Source: Paraburkholderia aromaticivorans
GTDB lineage: Bacteria; Pseudomonadota; Gammaproteobacteria; Burkholderiales; Burkholderiaceae
Length of the DNA stretch: 64,000 nucleotides
Direction: 5' to 3'
Assembly (NCBI RefSeq): GCF_012689525.1
Contig: NZ_CP051515.1
Coordinates: 248,001-312,000 of the forward strand
A model generated the notes under the pieces. The model saw only the letters and a list, made by a program, of their open reading frames with translations, did not search any database and was not told where the DNA came from. The translations under genes and the position numbers were made by a program. Each line of letters starts with the position of its first letter. Position 1 is the first letter of the stretch. Shown here in pieces: positions 25,646 through 35,288 of this stretch.

Positions 25646-26419
25646 ATGCCATCCATGCCAACGCCTGCGGACAAATCGAACACGAAGGAAAGCGAAGGTG
25701 TTGCCGTCATCGATCGTGCTTGCGCCATCCTGTTCGCCTTCCGGCCGGACGATGCCGCGCTCACGCTCGCCGAACTGGCGGCGCGCACGGGGCTTTACAA
25801 GAGCACGTTGTTGCGGCTCGCGGGCTCGTTGATCCAGCACCGTCTGCTGCTGCGTCTCGACGACGGCCGCTATCAGCTCGGCTCCGCCACCTTCATGCTG
25901 GGCGCGTTGTATCAACGCAGCCTGAACCTCGGCGATATTGTTGTGCCGCTCATGCGCGAACTCGCGGAAACCAGCAGCGAAAGCGTGTCGTTTTACGTGC
26001 GCGACGAAGCGGTGCGGGTGTGTTTGCATCGGGTGGATTCGAAGCATGCGGTGCGTTTTCACGTGCGCGAAGGCGACGTGCTGCCGCTGGAAAGCGGTTC
26101 GGGCGGCCACGCATTGCTCGCCTTCGACGGCATGCCGGGCGTACCGTACGAGAAGATTCGGGAGGACTTCTACTGTGTGTCGATCGGCGAACGCGATCGG
26201 GAGACGGCGGGTATTTCCATGCCGGTATTCGGCGTGCGGCAGAGCCTCCGTGGCGTGCTGACGCTGGCGGGTCCGAGCTCGCGTATCGATCAAGCCTTTC
26301 TCGAACGCAATCTCGGCGCGCTATTCGATTGCGCCGCGCGCGCCACTGATGCCTTGGGCGGCGATTCGCGCGCCATGCGCAACGCGCAGCGGCGCGCGGC
26401 CGAAGTTCAGGACAAGTAG
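25646..26419 (+). CDS. IclR-family transcriptional regulator
   Basis: 257 aa from the ATG at 25646; an ATG at 25655 is also possible and the upstream frame to 25517 looks non-coding. The N-terminal winged HTH (AVIDRACAILFAF, LTLAELAARTGLYKSTLLRL) is followed by an effector domain (SFYVRDEAVRVCLHR, PLESGSGGHALLAF, GRISMPVFG-like segment). It is convergent with the operon 26449-29947, which it probably controls. Confidence 0.88.
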   Translation: MPSMPTPADKSNTKESEGVAVIDRACAILFAFRPDDAALTLAELAARTGLYKSTLLRLAGSLIQHRLLLRLDDGRYQLGSATFMLGALYQRSLNLGDIVVPLMRELAETSSESVSFYVRDEAVRVCLHRVDSKHAVRFHVREGDVLPLESGSGGHALLAFDGMPGVPYEKIREDFYCVSIGERDRETAGISMPVFGVRQSLRGVLTLAGPSSRIDQAFLERNLGALFDCAARATDALGGDSRAMRNAQRRAAEVQDK

Positions 26420-26448
26420 TTCAGGGCAAGCGGCTCAAGGCAAGCGAC

Positions 26449-27273
26449 TCAAGGCAGGTGCCGCTCGGGCTTGCCGGTGTAGGTATAGGCCATCTGGCGC
26501 GGCATCGGACCTTTGTTGCGCTCTTTGCGTCCGCGCTGCTCCCATGCATGCGACAGAATGCCGACCGCGCGCGACAGGCAGAACACGCCGCGCGCCAGCT
26601 CGGGCGCAAAGCCGAGTTCGGCGTAGATTACGGCGGTGGCGCCGTCGATATTCATCGGCACGGGCTTGCTCTTGCGGCTCATGAGCAGCGCTTCGATGCC
26701 GCGCGCGATCGCGGCATAGCGTCCGCTGATACGCTCCGCGCGGACATTCTCGTCCACCAGCGCGAGAAGGCGCGGCGCACGCGGATCGACCGGATGAAAG
26801 CGATGCCCGAAACCGGGCAGATATTTACCGTGCGCCGCGATGAACGCATCGACACCTTGTTCGACGGCGTGTTCCAGAGTGGCGCCCGCTTGCATGCGCG
26901 CGTCGATAGCGTCGTACAGTTCGACCGCTTGCTGACCCGCGCCACCGTGCACGTCGTCCAATGCGTTGATCGCCGAGGCCATCGCGCCGTTCAGCGGCAA
27001 GCCGCAACTCGTCGCCATCCGCGAGATGGCGATCGACGGCGCATGCGGGCCATGATCCACCGACGACACCAGCGCCGCTTCGAACAAACGCGCTTGGTCT
27101 GCGTCAGGCAACTCGCCGCGCAGCATCAGCCAGATCATCTGCGGAAAGCTGATGTTGCCGATCAACTCCTGAATCGGGAAACCGCGCACGTTGATCGAGC
27201 CCGGATGAATGTCGATGATCGAGGTGCTCCAATAGTCGGCAGCGAGCTTCGCTGCGTCGAATGCTTGCGTCAT
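26449..27273 (-). CDS. Citrate-synthase-like protein / citryl-CoA lyase
   Basis: 274 aa, clearly shorter than citrate synthase (about 430). It retains HGGAGQQAVELYDAI and GFGHRFHPVDPRAPRL, the substrate-binding motifs of the superfamily. Short proteins of this type act as citryl-CoA lyases or cleave related acyl-CoAs. It starts 3 nt after the stop of the CoA-transferase gene, so the two act together: a carboxylic acid is probably made into a CoA thioester and then cleaved. The substrate is not identifiable. Confidence 0.8.
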   Translation of the reverse strand: MTQAFDAAKLAADYWSTSIIDIHPGSINVRGFPIQELIGNISFPQMIWLMLRGELPDADQARLFEAALVSSVDHGPHAPSIAISRMATSCGLPLNGAMASAINALDDVHGGAGQQAVELYDAIDARMQAGATLEHAVEQGVDAFIAAHGKYLPGFGHRFHPVDPRAPRLLALVDENVRAERISGRYAAIARGIEALLMSRKSKPVPMNIDGATAVIYAELGFAPELARGVFCLSRAVGILSHAWEQRGRKERNKGPMPRQMAYTYTGKPERHLP

Positions 27274-27275
27274 GT

Positions 27276-28475
27276 TCAGACCACTCCTTCGGCGCGTAGT
27301 TGGTCGATGTGTGCGTCGTCGTAACCGAGCGCGACGAGATGTTCACGCGTGTGAGCGGAGAGAACCGGCGCGGGTGTGCTCGGCGCCGTGTCGGCATCAT
27401 GCAGACGAAAACCGGCACGGGTCACGCGCTGGCGGTCCGTGTTGGCATCGGCGGCGAATTCGCGGATGAACCTGCGCGACTCCAGATGCGGATGCGCGAG
27501 AATCTCCGGCACGGACATCACGCGGCCGGCCGGCACGCCGGCTTCGAAGAAACGGGCTTCCCAGTTCGCGGCGCTATCGTGCGCGAGGGCCGTTTCGATC
27601 TCCGCTTTCAATGCCGCGCGATTCAGCTTGCGGGCGTTGCGCTCGGAAAAACGCGGATCGTCGAGCAGATCGGCCCGGCCGATCAACTGACACAAGCTCG
27701 CGAACTGTTTGTTCTCGTTGGCGGCAATGTTGAGTGGGCCGTCGCCGGTTTTGAACGTGCCGGACGGCGCGGCGGTGAAGTTCTCGTTGCCCATCGGCGT
27801 CGGCGTGACGCCGGCGTTCAGGAAGTTCGAGACGACCCAACCCATGGTCGCGAGCGTGGCTTCAAGCATCGACACGTCGAGCATGCGGCCGTGGCCCGTG
27901 GCGCGCGCGTCGAGCAACGCAGCGCAGATGCCGAACGCCGCGGTGAGGCCGCCCACCGTGTCCGACACCGGATAGCCGACGCGCAACGGTGCGCTGTCGG
28001 CATCGCCGGTCACGCTCATCACGCCGGAAATGCCCTGAATGATCTGATCGTAAGCAGGCCGTTTCGAAAACTCGCCGTCCATGCCGAAGCCGGAGATCGC
28101 GCAATACACGAGTTTGGGATTGACCTCGCGCAGCGCCTCGAAATCGAGTCCGAGCCGCGTCATCACGCCGGGCCGGAAATTTTCGACCAGCACGTCCGCC
28201 GTTTTGACGAGGTCGCGCAGAATCGCCTTGCCGCGCGGGTCTTTCAGATTGAGCGTGACCGACTGCTTGCCCGCGTTCACGGCGACGAACGAGGTGCCCA
28301 TATTGCGTGCCGACGCGTCCTTGTCGGCGCCCAGACGGCGTGCCAGATCGCCGCCTTCTGGATGCTCGACCTTGATCACTTCGGCGCCGAGCAACGCGAG
28401 TTGATACGCGCAAAACGGCCCGGCCAATACATTCGATAAGTCCAGTACGCGGACTCCAGCCAACGGCAGCGTCAT
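27276..28475 (-). CDS. CaiB/BaiF family (class III) CoA-transferase
   Basis: 399 aa from the ATG at 28475; the open frame runs further upstream but the family starts with LAGVRVLDLSNVLAGPFC here. Family motifs are present: GAEVIKVEHPEGGD, NAGKQSVTLNLK, VLVENFRPGVM and GRMLDVSMLEA with the predicted catalytic Asp. It is the middle gene of the MFS / CoA-transferase / lyase operon. It likely activates the acid brought in by the transporter. Confidence 0.9.
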   Translation of the reverse strand: MTLPLAGVRVLDLSNVLAGPFCAYQLALLGAEVIKVEHPEGGDLARRLGADKDASARNMGTSFVAVNAGKQSVTLNLKDPRGKAILRDLVKTADVLVENFRPGVMTRLGLDFEALREVNPKLVYCAISGFGMDGEFSKRPAYDQIIQGISGVMSVTGDADSAPLRVGYPVSDTVGGLTAAFGICAALLDARATGHGRMLDVSMLEATLATMGWVVSNFLNAGVTPTPMGNENFTAAPSGTFKTGDGPLNIAANENKQFASLCQLIGRADLLDDPRFSERNARKLNRAALKAEIETALAHDSAANWEARFFEAGVPAGRVMSVPEILAHPHLESRRFIREFAADANTDRQRVTRAGFRLHDADTAPSTPAPVLSAHTREHLVALGYDDAHIDQLRAEGVV

Positions 28476-28513
28476 GTTCAAAGCCTCTTGTTCAAAATGC
28501 GATTCAATGCAGT

Positions 28514-29947
28514 TCAATGCGAAATTTCGTCGAGATTGAGATTGTTGGTCCGCGGCCCGAAGATGCCGATCGCGCCCATCACCATCACCATCGACGCGCT
28601 GATCAACGCGAACACGCCGCTCACGCCAAAGTGACGCAGCGCGAACGCGATCATGAAGCCGGAGAACATGGCCGACAGACGCGACATCGAATAGACGAAG
28701 CCGACGGCGCGTGCCCGCAAGCGCGTCGGGAAGAGTTCGGTCTGATACGCGTGATAGCCGACCGAGAGCAGCGTGCCGCTCAGTGTGATCAGCACGCCGA
28801 GCGTCATCAGCATGGCGGGCGAGGTTTGCGTCGCGAACAGGCTGCCGAACACGGCAATGCCGAGCGCCGACACTACGATCAACGTTTTCCGTTCGATGCG
28901 GTCCGCGATCGCCATGCCGATCAGCGGTCCGAACGGATTTGAAACCGCGATCACGAACGAGTACAGCAGACTGTGCGTAATGGTCACGCCTTTGGAGACG
29001 AGCAGTGTCGGCACCCACGAGGCGAAGCCGTAGAAACCGATCGCCTGGAACAGATTGAAGACGAGCATCGTGATCGCGCGTTTGCGATACGGCGGCTGCC
29101 AGATTTCGCGGAAGGCGGCCTTGGTGGTCGCCGGTTCGACGGTCGGCACGGCGGGCGGCAGCGGCTTGCCGTATTGCGCGGCGACTTTCGCTTCCAGCGC
29201 CTGCAGCACCTGCTCGGCTTCGGCAGCGCGGCCCTGTTGCGCGAGCCAGCGCGGGCTTTCCGGCACACGCCGGCGAATCGCCCACACCACCACCGCGCCC
29301 AACGCGCCGATGATCACGACCCAGCGCCAGCCGTCGAGTCCGAATGGCGTGAGCGGCACCAGCCACCACGCGAGAAACGCGACCGACGGCACCGCCGTGT
29401 ACTGCACCAGATGAACAAACGCAAAGGCTCGGCCGCGCAAATGTTTAGGCACGAGTTCGCTGACGTAAGTATCGATCGTCACCAGTTCGACGCCCACGCC
29501 GATGCCGGCGATCAGGCGCCACAGATTGATGGCGGGCGCCGTGCTTTGCAGCGCCATGATGAGCGTCGCGGCGGAGTACCACAGCAGCGACACGGTGAAC
29601 ACGGTCTTGCGGCCGTAGCGGTCGGCCATCCCCGCCAGAAAGAACGTGCCGATGAAGAGTCCGGCAAACGAAGCCGCCACGAATGCGCCAAGGCCGGAGA
29701 CGCCGAAGAACGACGCGGTGGTCGTCGAGTAGACGCCGCTTTTGACGAGACCGGGGCCGACGTACGCGGTGAAGAACAGATCGTAAAACTCGAACCAGCC
29801 GCCGATCGACAGGAGGAACACCAGCATCCACACCGCGCGCGTCGCGGGCAGGCGGTCTATGCGCGCGTTGACGCCGGGCGTGAGCCCCTGCGCGCCGGCG
29901 CTTGAATGGGGCGACGCGCCGGACGTGTCGATCGGCAGGCTTGCCAT
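28514..29947 (-). CDS. MFS transporter (sugar/acid porter type)
   Basis: 477 aa with GGAGGAATTCC before the ATG. Twelve TM helices; the loop GMADRYGRKTVF after TM2 and ELVPKHLRGRAFAF after TM4 are typical of the metabolite:H+ symporter group. It is the first gene of the operon with the CoA-transferase and the citryl-CoA-lyase-like gene, so it presumably imports their organic acid substrate. Confidence 0.88.
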   Translation of the reverse strand: MASLPIDTSGASPHSSAGAQGLTPGVNARIDRLPATRAVWMLVFLLSIGGWFEFYDLFFTAYVGPGLVKSGVYSTTTASFFGVSGLGAFVAASFAGLFIGTFFLAGMADRYGRKTVFTVSLLWYSAATLIMALQSTAPAINLWRLIAGIGVGVELVTIDTYVSELVPKHLRGRAFAFVHLVQYTAVPSVAFLAWWLVPLTPFGLDGWRWVVIIGALGAVVVWAIRRRVPESPRWLAQQGRAAEAEQVLQALEAKVAAQYGKPLPPAVPTVEPATTKAAFREIWQPPYRKRAITMLVFNLFQAIGFYGFASWVPTLLVSKGVTITHSLLYSFVIAVSNPFGPLIGMAIADRIERKTLIVVSALGIAVFGSLFATQTSPAMLMTLGVLITLSGTLLSVGYHAYQTELFPTRLRARAVGFVYSMSRLSAMFSGFMIAFALRHFGVSGVFALISASMVMVMGAIGIFGPRTNNLNLDEISH

Positions 29948-29979
29948 GGAATTCCTCCTTCGGGTGTCTCTCGGCAGCG

Positions 29980-30010
29980 TCGTTCTGTTAGATAGAACGA
30001 CGTTCTGTTT
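29980..30010. promoter_or_regulatory. Probable operator before the MFS operon
   Basis: CGTTCT-N7-AGAACG is an inverted repeat at 29981-29999, and CGTTCTGTT is repeated at once at 30001. It lies 34 nt upstream of the MFS start codon. The convergent IclR protein (25646-26419) is the natural candidate to bind it. Confidence 0.5.
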
Positions 30011-30145
30011 AATGGATGTGCCGAGAGTAGTCGGTGTGGCCGGTGCCAGGAATCCGGGGTTTTACCTAGAGAGGGGGAAAGGCGCTTGCGGATAGGCGCT
30101 CGCGCGGCGTGCGCGCCGGCCCGCCGTATGAGGCGCTCCTACGCT

Positions 30146-30496
30146 TTACGCGGACATGCGCTGAAGCATGGCCAGCAGCGTATCGAATGAAAGCGGCTTA
30201 CGCGCGTATTCGATGCGGGGATTCGGCTGCACGGGGATATCCGCGGCCGCGCTGCACAGAATGATCGGAATGACGCGCAGATCAGGATCGGCGTTCAGCG
30301 CCGCGCACAATTGCAGCCCCGACATGATCGGCATCATGCAGTCCGACACGATGATGTCAGGCCGGGTCTTGCGTATCTGTTCGAGCGCGGCGGCCCCGTT
30401 CGACGCCGTCAGGACGGTATAGCCGTGCCGCTCCAGCAGCAGCCGCCAGACTGTCAGGATGTCGAACTCGTCGTCCACGACCAGAATGGTTTTCAT
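30146..30496 (-). CDS. Single-domain CheY-like response regulator
   Basis: 116 aa. Asp pair in VVDDE (residues 8-9), phospho-acceptor Asp in IIVSDCMMP at about 52, and Lys in YARKP at about 98. No output domain. It begins 6 nt after the KaiC-like gene and is likely co-expressed with it. The partner kinase is not in the window. Confidence 0.88.
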   Translation of the reverse strand: MKTILVVDDEFDILTVWRLLLERHGYTVLTASNGAAALEQIRKTRPDIIVSDCMMPIMSGLQLCAALNADPDLRVIPIILCSAAADIPVQPNPRIEYARKPLSFDTLLAMLQRMSA

Positions 30497-30502
30497 GGGC
30501 GG

Positions 30503-31978
30503 CTAGGTATTTCGTCTCGGCTGAAGCGTGGCCGACAGGCCGGCCGGCGCATGCAGGCTGGCAGCACTCGCCGGGTTTTCGATGACATCGAGGCCTTGAG
30601 ACGAAATCACAAGCTCGCGCAAAGAAGTGTCGTGGGCGCTTTCACGCTGCTTGACCACGGAAATCATGCGCCGCAGACCCGCCTCGGTTTCGGCGTAACG
30701 CAGCAGCACGAGGTTTTCCGTCAGCGCTGAAACGCGCACGCTCTTCGCGTGGCCGGGATCGGCGTAAAGCGGCAGTTCTTCGGTCAGCAGCGTGGAGACG
30801 CAGGCTTCGCGAAGCTGGTGCAACAGCGCATTCAGGAACAGGCCGAAGCGCTCGGTACGCAACGCGGAATCGCGGAACCCTTCCACGCCGTCGATGACGA
30901 TGCGCGACGCACCGATCCGCTCGACGGTGGCGAGCGCGGTGGCCGCGACTTCGTCGATGGCCAATTCAATGGCGGGTTGCCATTGAATCACGAGTCGGCC
31001 GTCCTTATACGCGTCCGTGAGTCCGATCGACACGGCTTCGGCTTTGCCGATCAGCCGCTGCGGTCCTTCGTAAAAACCGAGGTACACGCAGCGCTCGCCT
31101 CGCGCGACGCCGGCCGCGAGAAATTGCAGACAGAGCAGCGTCTTGCCGACGCCCGACGGTCCGATCAGCGTAGTCGTGGAGCCTTGCGCGAAGCCGCCGC
31201 CGAGCAGGCCGTCGAGATGCGGCAGGCCGAAGCCGAGACGCGTTTTCAGATCCACGGGACCGGGTTGCGCGGCAGATTGCGCTTCCAGGCGCGGGAACAT
31301 CAAGAGCCCGCTTTCGGCGATACGGAAGAAATGCTTGCCCATCAGATGATTGCGCGCGCGCATCTTGTGGACTTCGATTTCGCGCGAGCGTCGCATGCCG
31401 TCGCTGTAGCGGTTCAGTTCGATCAGGCCGTCGACGAGCGTATGTTCCGGATGCGGCTCATTGCCGGAGAGCGGCGCGAGCAGCAAGGTCGTGCAATCCA
31501 TGGCCGCGACCAGCGCATTCAATTCGTGGATGAACTTGGACAGCGACAGCTCGGTTTCGCTGAATTCACGTGCGCTCCGAAAGCCGTCGATGATCATCAG
31601 GCTCGGGCGGTAATCGTAGATGCTCGAGGCAATCAGCTTGAGGAAGCCGTCGAGGCCGCCCTGCATCAGTTCGTGATAACCCGACACGAACAGCATCTGC
31701 TGGGAGACCGCCTTCTCGTCGAAGAAGCTTAGACCCTTGAGATGACCTAGCAGCTTGTCGTGCGATTCGGCGATCAAGGTCATGTACAGCACCTTCTCGC
31801 CCTGGCTTACACGATGAAAACCAATCTGGCTCGACAGGATTGTCTTGCCGGCACCGGCCATGCCTTCCAGCAGATACACGCCGCCGCGGACCAGACCTCC
31901 GCCCAGGATCTCGTCGAGACCGGGGACACCCGTTTCCACGTTGGATCGGGAAGATGTCTGAGATTCGTGGTTAGTCAT
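30503..31978 (-). CDS. KaiC-like double RecA-domain ATPase
   Basis: 491 aa. Two RecA/KaiC domains: Walker A GMAGAGKT (about 42) with Walker B LMIIDGF, and GPSGVGKT (about 280) with RIVIDGVEGF. It is a two-domain protein like clock KaiC, but no kaiA or kaiB genes are nearby, and such proteins in proteobacteria are usually linked to stress or signalling receivers. It is paired with the CheY-like gene. Confidence 0.85.
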   Translation of the reverse strand: MTNHESQTSSRSNVETGVPGLDEILGGGLVRGGVYLLEGMAGAGKTILSSQIGFHRVSQGEKVLYMTLIAESHDKLLGHLKGLSFFDEKAVSQQMLFVSGYHELMQGGLDGFLKLIASSIYDYRPSLMIIDGFRSAREFSETELSLSKFIHELNALVAAMDCTTLLLAPLSGNEPHPEHTLVDGLIELNRYSDGMRRSREIEVHKMRARNHLMGKHFFRIAESGLLMFPRLEAQSAAQPGPVDLKTRLGFGLPHLDGLLGGGFAQGSTTTLIGPSGVGKTLLCLQFLAAGVARGERCVYLGFYEGPQRLIGKAEAVSIGLTDAYKDGRLVIQWQPAIELAIDEVAATALATVERIGASRIVIDGVEGFRDSALRTERFGLFLNALLHQLREACVSTLLTEELPLYADPGHAKSVRVSALTENLVLLRYAETEAGLRRMISVVKQRESAHDTSLRELVISSQGLDVIENPASAASLHAPAGLSATLQPRRNT

Positions 31979-32336
31979 TGTCGAAAGTGTCGTTCAAAGT
32001 GCGGAGAAGCGATGGCTCGCACAGGAACCGTCCATTGCTCAAACTACTATTACCAGCAATCCGCGTTCCCGCTCCGGGGCGGCGACGCTGTGCGTCGGCA
32101 TGAGATGCAGGGGATTCTACCTGGCGGCGAGGCGCTTGGCGAACGGCATCTCGGCAGTGCGGTGCGGTGCGAGGCGTGGGGGGCGGACCGTTGGCGATCA
32201 CCGAATAGCGGCGAACTTTTCAACGCGATGCAAGGAAGAGGAAAGAACGGGGCCGCGCCTCGCGCATGCGATAGTACGACGGTGCATTGCATCCGCGAGG
32301 CGGGTAAAGCGAAGCGGGCCGATGCCCGCTCTTGAC
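31979..32336. other. Gene-free stretch with one hairpin
   Basis: No coding sequence was accepted. AGCGGGC (32313-32319) pairs with GCCCGCT (32324-32330) just after the tannase-family stop codon and is a weak terminator candidate for the minus-strand operon. Confidence 0.5.
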
Positions 32337-34070
32337 TCAGCTACAAGCGAAACTACTTGCGGCGTTGACGTCGCCGCCCTGGTAGCGCGCCACTTTCGGA
32401 TACGGGCACAGCGGCCGCGTGCGTCCCGCGCCCCAGCCGGCGGGCACGTCCGCGTTCGGCACGACATTGCTGGCGTCGCGCGCGGTGGCGACCACGCTGT
32501 CCGGCGCCTTGCCCTGTTCGACCCATGCGACGAGCGGCGTGAGCATGTCGAACTGATCGGTGCTCGGGCCGCCGCTGCAGTGGTTCATGCCGGCAATCGT
32601 GTAAAGACGCGCGAAGTTAGACGCGTCGCCGCTGTTGGCCGTGGTGAGCCGCTGATACCAATCGGTCGTGTCGTTCGATGAAAACACCGGGTCGCTCGTG
32701 CCGTGATAGACCATCAGCTTCGCCCCGCGCTGCTTTAATGCGCTCAGATTGGTTTCGTCGGGCGGCGTCATGAATGACCAGGCCGACTCGCTATACGCGC
32801 CGCTGGTGGCGAAGATCTTCGGCGCGTCGGTGTCCATGCTGAAGTTCAGTGCGTACGCCGACAACTGGCTCAACACCGATGCGCTTTGCGGCAGCGTGGT
32901 GAATGTAAAGGCCGCCGCGGCCGGATCGAGCGTGATCGAGTTGGCCTGCTTCCATGCCGACCAGCCGGGGCCGAGTCCGGCGTCATACGGAAAGCTTGCA
33001 TAGAGGGCGGTGCCGGCACTGTTGCGCGCGCCGGAGAACACGTTGCCGACGGCGTCCTTCTGCGCGCTCGTCAAACAGGTGCCGTCGCGGACGTTGTTCG
33101 TGCACGTGGGGATATCGGTGACAAGGCTGAAATTTGCCTGGCATGCCTTGATATCCTGAATGAGGCCGTCGGTCGCACCGTCGAGCGCATCGCACTTTGA
33201 CAGTATTTTCGACGCCACCATTTGACGTTCCGCAGCAGTGAAGCCGGTCGTGATATCGGGCAGGCCGTTCGAGGTCGTCGCCGTCGCCACTTTCGCGAGC
33301 TGCTGCGCGCTCCACATTTCACCGACGGCCGCCTTCGGCAGATGAAAGCCCGGATCGCCCGCAATGATGCCGTCATATTCCGCCGACGAGCGTGCCGCCG
33401 CGACCAGCGCATGACGTCCACCGTTGGAGCAGCCGTCGAAGTAGCTGCGGTCCGGCGCTTTGCCGTATGCGAGCTTGATGACCTGTTTGGCCATCGGCGT
33501 GAGCGTAGCGACCGCGTTGTAGCCGTAGTCGATCCGCGCCTGCGGGTCGAGACCGAACAGCGGATTTTGCGCCGAACTGTGCCCCGCATCGGAGCTGATG
33601 ACCGCGAAGCCCATGTTGAGCGCGTCGCTGGTGGGACCGCCGCCGCCGATCTCGCCGGTGGCCGTGACCACATTGCCGTCGAGTCCGCCGTTGGCCTGAT
33701 AGAAGAAACGCCCATTCCATGCAATCGGCAGACGCATTTCGAAGCCGATCGCATAGGTCTTGCCGTCGACGCTGCTGACCCGCTGATTCATGCTGCCTTG
33801 AATCAGGCAGTGTTCGGCGATCGGCTTGCCGGCCACTTTAAGCGTGCCGGCCGCGACGTCCGTCACGGTGGTGAAGACGGTGTTGGCAAAAGTGAGCTTC
33901 GCGGCGAGCGCCGCGCAATTCCCCGCGAGCGTGCCGGGCGTGGCCGCGCTCAGTTGCGGCAAGGCGGAGGAGTTGGCGCTGGTGTTGGCGGCGCTGCCGA
34001 GATCGTTGCCGCCGCACGCGGCGAGTGTGAGCGCTGCGGCCGACGCAAGCGCGATAGAGGTGCACTTCAT
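32337..34070 (-). CDS. Tannase/feruloyl-esterase family lipoprotein
   Basis: 577 aa from the ATG at 34070 (AGGAG before it). A signal ending in lipobox LAAC (Cys about 19) suggests an outer-membrane-attached enzyme. Tannase-fold motifs: GCSNGGRHAL with the catalytic Ser, GDPGFHLPK and a C-terminal MNHCSGGPSTDQFD with His and Asp. It should release hydroxycinnamates from plant cell-wall or tannin esters. Third gene of the unit MFS - porin - esterase, feeding the ech-vdh-fcs pathway across the divergent promoter region. Confidence 0.9.
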   Translation of the reverse strand: MKCTSIALASAAALTLAACGGNDLGSAANTSANSSALPQLSAATPGTLAGNCAALAAKLTFANTVFTTVTDVAAGTLKVAGKPIAEHCLIQGSMNQRVSSVDGKTYAIGFEMRLPIAWNGRFFYQANGGLDGNVVTATGEIGGGGPTSDALNMGFAVISSDAGHSSAQNPLFGLDPQARIDYGYNAVATLTPMAKQVIKLAYGKAPDRSYFDGCSNGGRHALVAAARSSAEYDGIIAGDPGFHLPKAAVGEMWSAQQLAKVATATTSNGLPDITTGFTAAERQMVASKILSKCDALDGATDGLIQDIKACQANFSLVTDIPTCTNNVRDGTCLTSAQKDAVGNVFSGARNSAGTALYASFPYDAGLGPGWSAWKQANSITLDPAAAAFTFTTLPQSASVLSQLSAYALNFSMDTDAPKIFATSGAYSESAWSFMTPPDETNLSALKQRGAKLMVYHGTSDPVFSSNDTTDWYQRLTTANSGDASNFARLYTIAGMNHCSGGPSTDQFDMLTPLVAWVEQGKAPDSVVATARDASNVVPNADVPAGWGAGRTRPLCPYPKVARYQGGDVNAASSFACS

Positions 34071-34080
34071 GCTGTGTCTC

Positions 34081-35220
34081 CTAGAACGAATGACGAATGC
34101 CGACCATCGCGCCGGTCTGGCCGGTGCCTGCCGCGGGCGTCGTGCCGCCGCCGCCGGCGCTGACCGAGTAGTGCGCCTTCGCGCTGTTGGCGAGGTACGA
34201 ACCCTGGGCGTAGACAGCGGTGCGCTTCGAAAGCAGATAGGTGGTGCGCAGCGTGCCCATCGTGGCGCGCGTGTCGTGTTCGCTATTGGTGATGTGATAA
34301 ACCTCACCGTCGACGATGAAAGCGGGCGTCACGTAGTACGACGCGGCCACAAAGAACAGATTCGAACGCACGCTGGCAATCGTGTCCGCGCCCGGTTCGA
34401 CGCGGCGGTTGAGCCATCCCACGCCGAGCTTGGCCTTGCCGAGGTTCGCGTAGGCGCTCACATGCGTGCGGATGTCCTTGTCGCCGGCGCTGGTGAGTGG
34501 AGTCGGCGCGATGCCGTCGAAGAAGTTCGCCGCTGCTGTGCTGCCGCCACGCTGCTCTTCATACGATGCCGCAACGCCGAAGAGCGGCGCGTCGTACTTC
34601 AGCATCACGGACCATTCGCGGCATTGAGTCGCCTGTCCGGCGACCGATCCCGTACACGTGCCCTGGCCCGGCGAGTTGCCGGTGCCGGCTGCGTCGCGGC
34701 CGAACGAGTAGTTCGCGCCGAGCGTCACGCCCGCATAGCTGCCGAGGTAGACCACCGAGTTGTCGGCGCGGGCGTTGGGCACATAGGCGTCGAGCGAGCC
34801 GAGACCGTAGATGTCCGGGCCGATCAGGTCCGCGCCCATCAGCGCGAGGTACGTCATCGTGTACTGGCGGCCGAACGAGACCGTGCCGTACGGGCTCTTG
34901 ATGCCGACGAATGCCTGACGGCCGAACAGCCGCCCGCCTTGGCCGAGATCGCCGGCGCGCACGTTGAAGCCGCTTTCCAGCGTGAAGACCGCGCTATAGC
35001 CGCCGCCCAGGTCTTCATTGCCGCGCAGTCCCCAGCGCGAAGGCAGTTCGCCCGTGACCGACGGCATGCGGAACACGCTCTTGCCCGCGGCGTTCGCGTG
35101 CGAAACGTATTCGATGCCGGTATCGACAATGCCGTAGAGCGTCACGCTCGATTGGGCCGCTGCGGCGCCGCTGACGGTGCACAGTGCGCCGCAGAGTAAA
35201 AGACGTGCGGATGCTTGCAT
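34081..35220 (-). CDS. Gram-negative porin (OmpC-like, Burkholderia type)
   Basis: 379 aa from the ATG at 35220; the frame beyond it is non-coding. Signal peptide up to GAAAAQSSVTLYGIVD, the usual porin start. Eyelet region and strand pattern are as in beta-proteobacterial porins, with terminal Phe (GIRHSF). It lies 10 nt before the esterase gene. It probably allows entry of aromatic acids released by that esterase. Confidence 0.9.
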   Translation of the reverse strand: MQASARLLLCGALCTVSGAAAAQSSVTLYGIVDTGIEYVSHANAAGKSVFRMPSVTGELPSRWGLRGNEDLGGGYSAVFTLESGFNVRAGDLGQGGRLFGRQAFVGIKSPYGTVSFGRQYTMTYLALMGADLIGPDIYGLGSLDAYVPNARADNSVVYLGSYAGVTLGANYSFGRDAAGTGNSPGQGTCTGSVAGQATQCREWSVMLKYDAPLFGVAASYEEQRGGSTAAANFFDGIAPTPLTSAGDKDIRTHVSAYANLGKAKLGVGWLNRRVEPGADTIASVRSNLFFVAASYYVTPAFIVDGEVYHITNSEHDTRATMGTLRTTYLLSKRTAVYAQGSYLANSAKAHYSVSAGGGGTTPAAGTGQTGAMVGIRHSF

Positions 35221-35288
35221 GAAGGGTGTCTCCGAACCGTTGAATGAATGTGTGTGTTTGTTGTTGTTGAGTCTTCTTGTGCGGACGA

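Noticed and set aside
28476..29369. N-terminal extension of the CoA-transferase frame into the MFS gene
   Set aside because: The family begins at 28475; the extra residues are Arg-rich and antisense-like relative to the transporter codons in the same strand.
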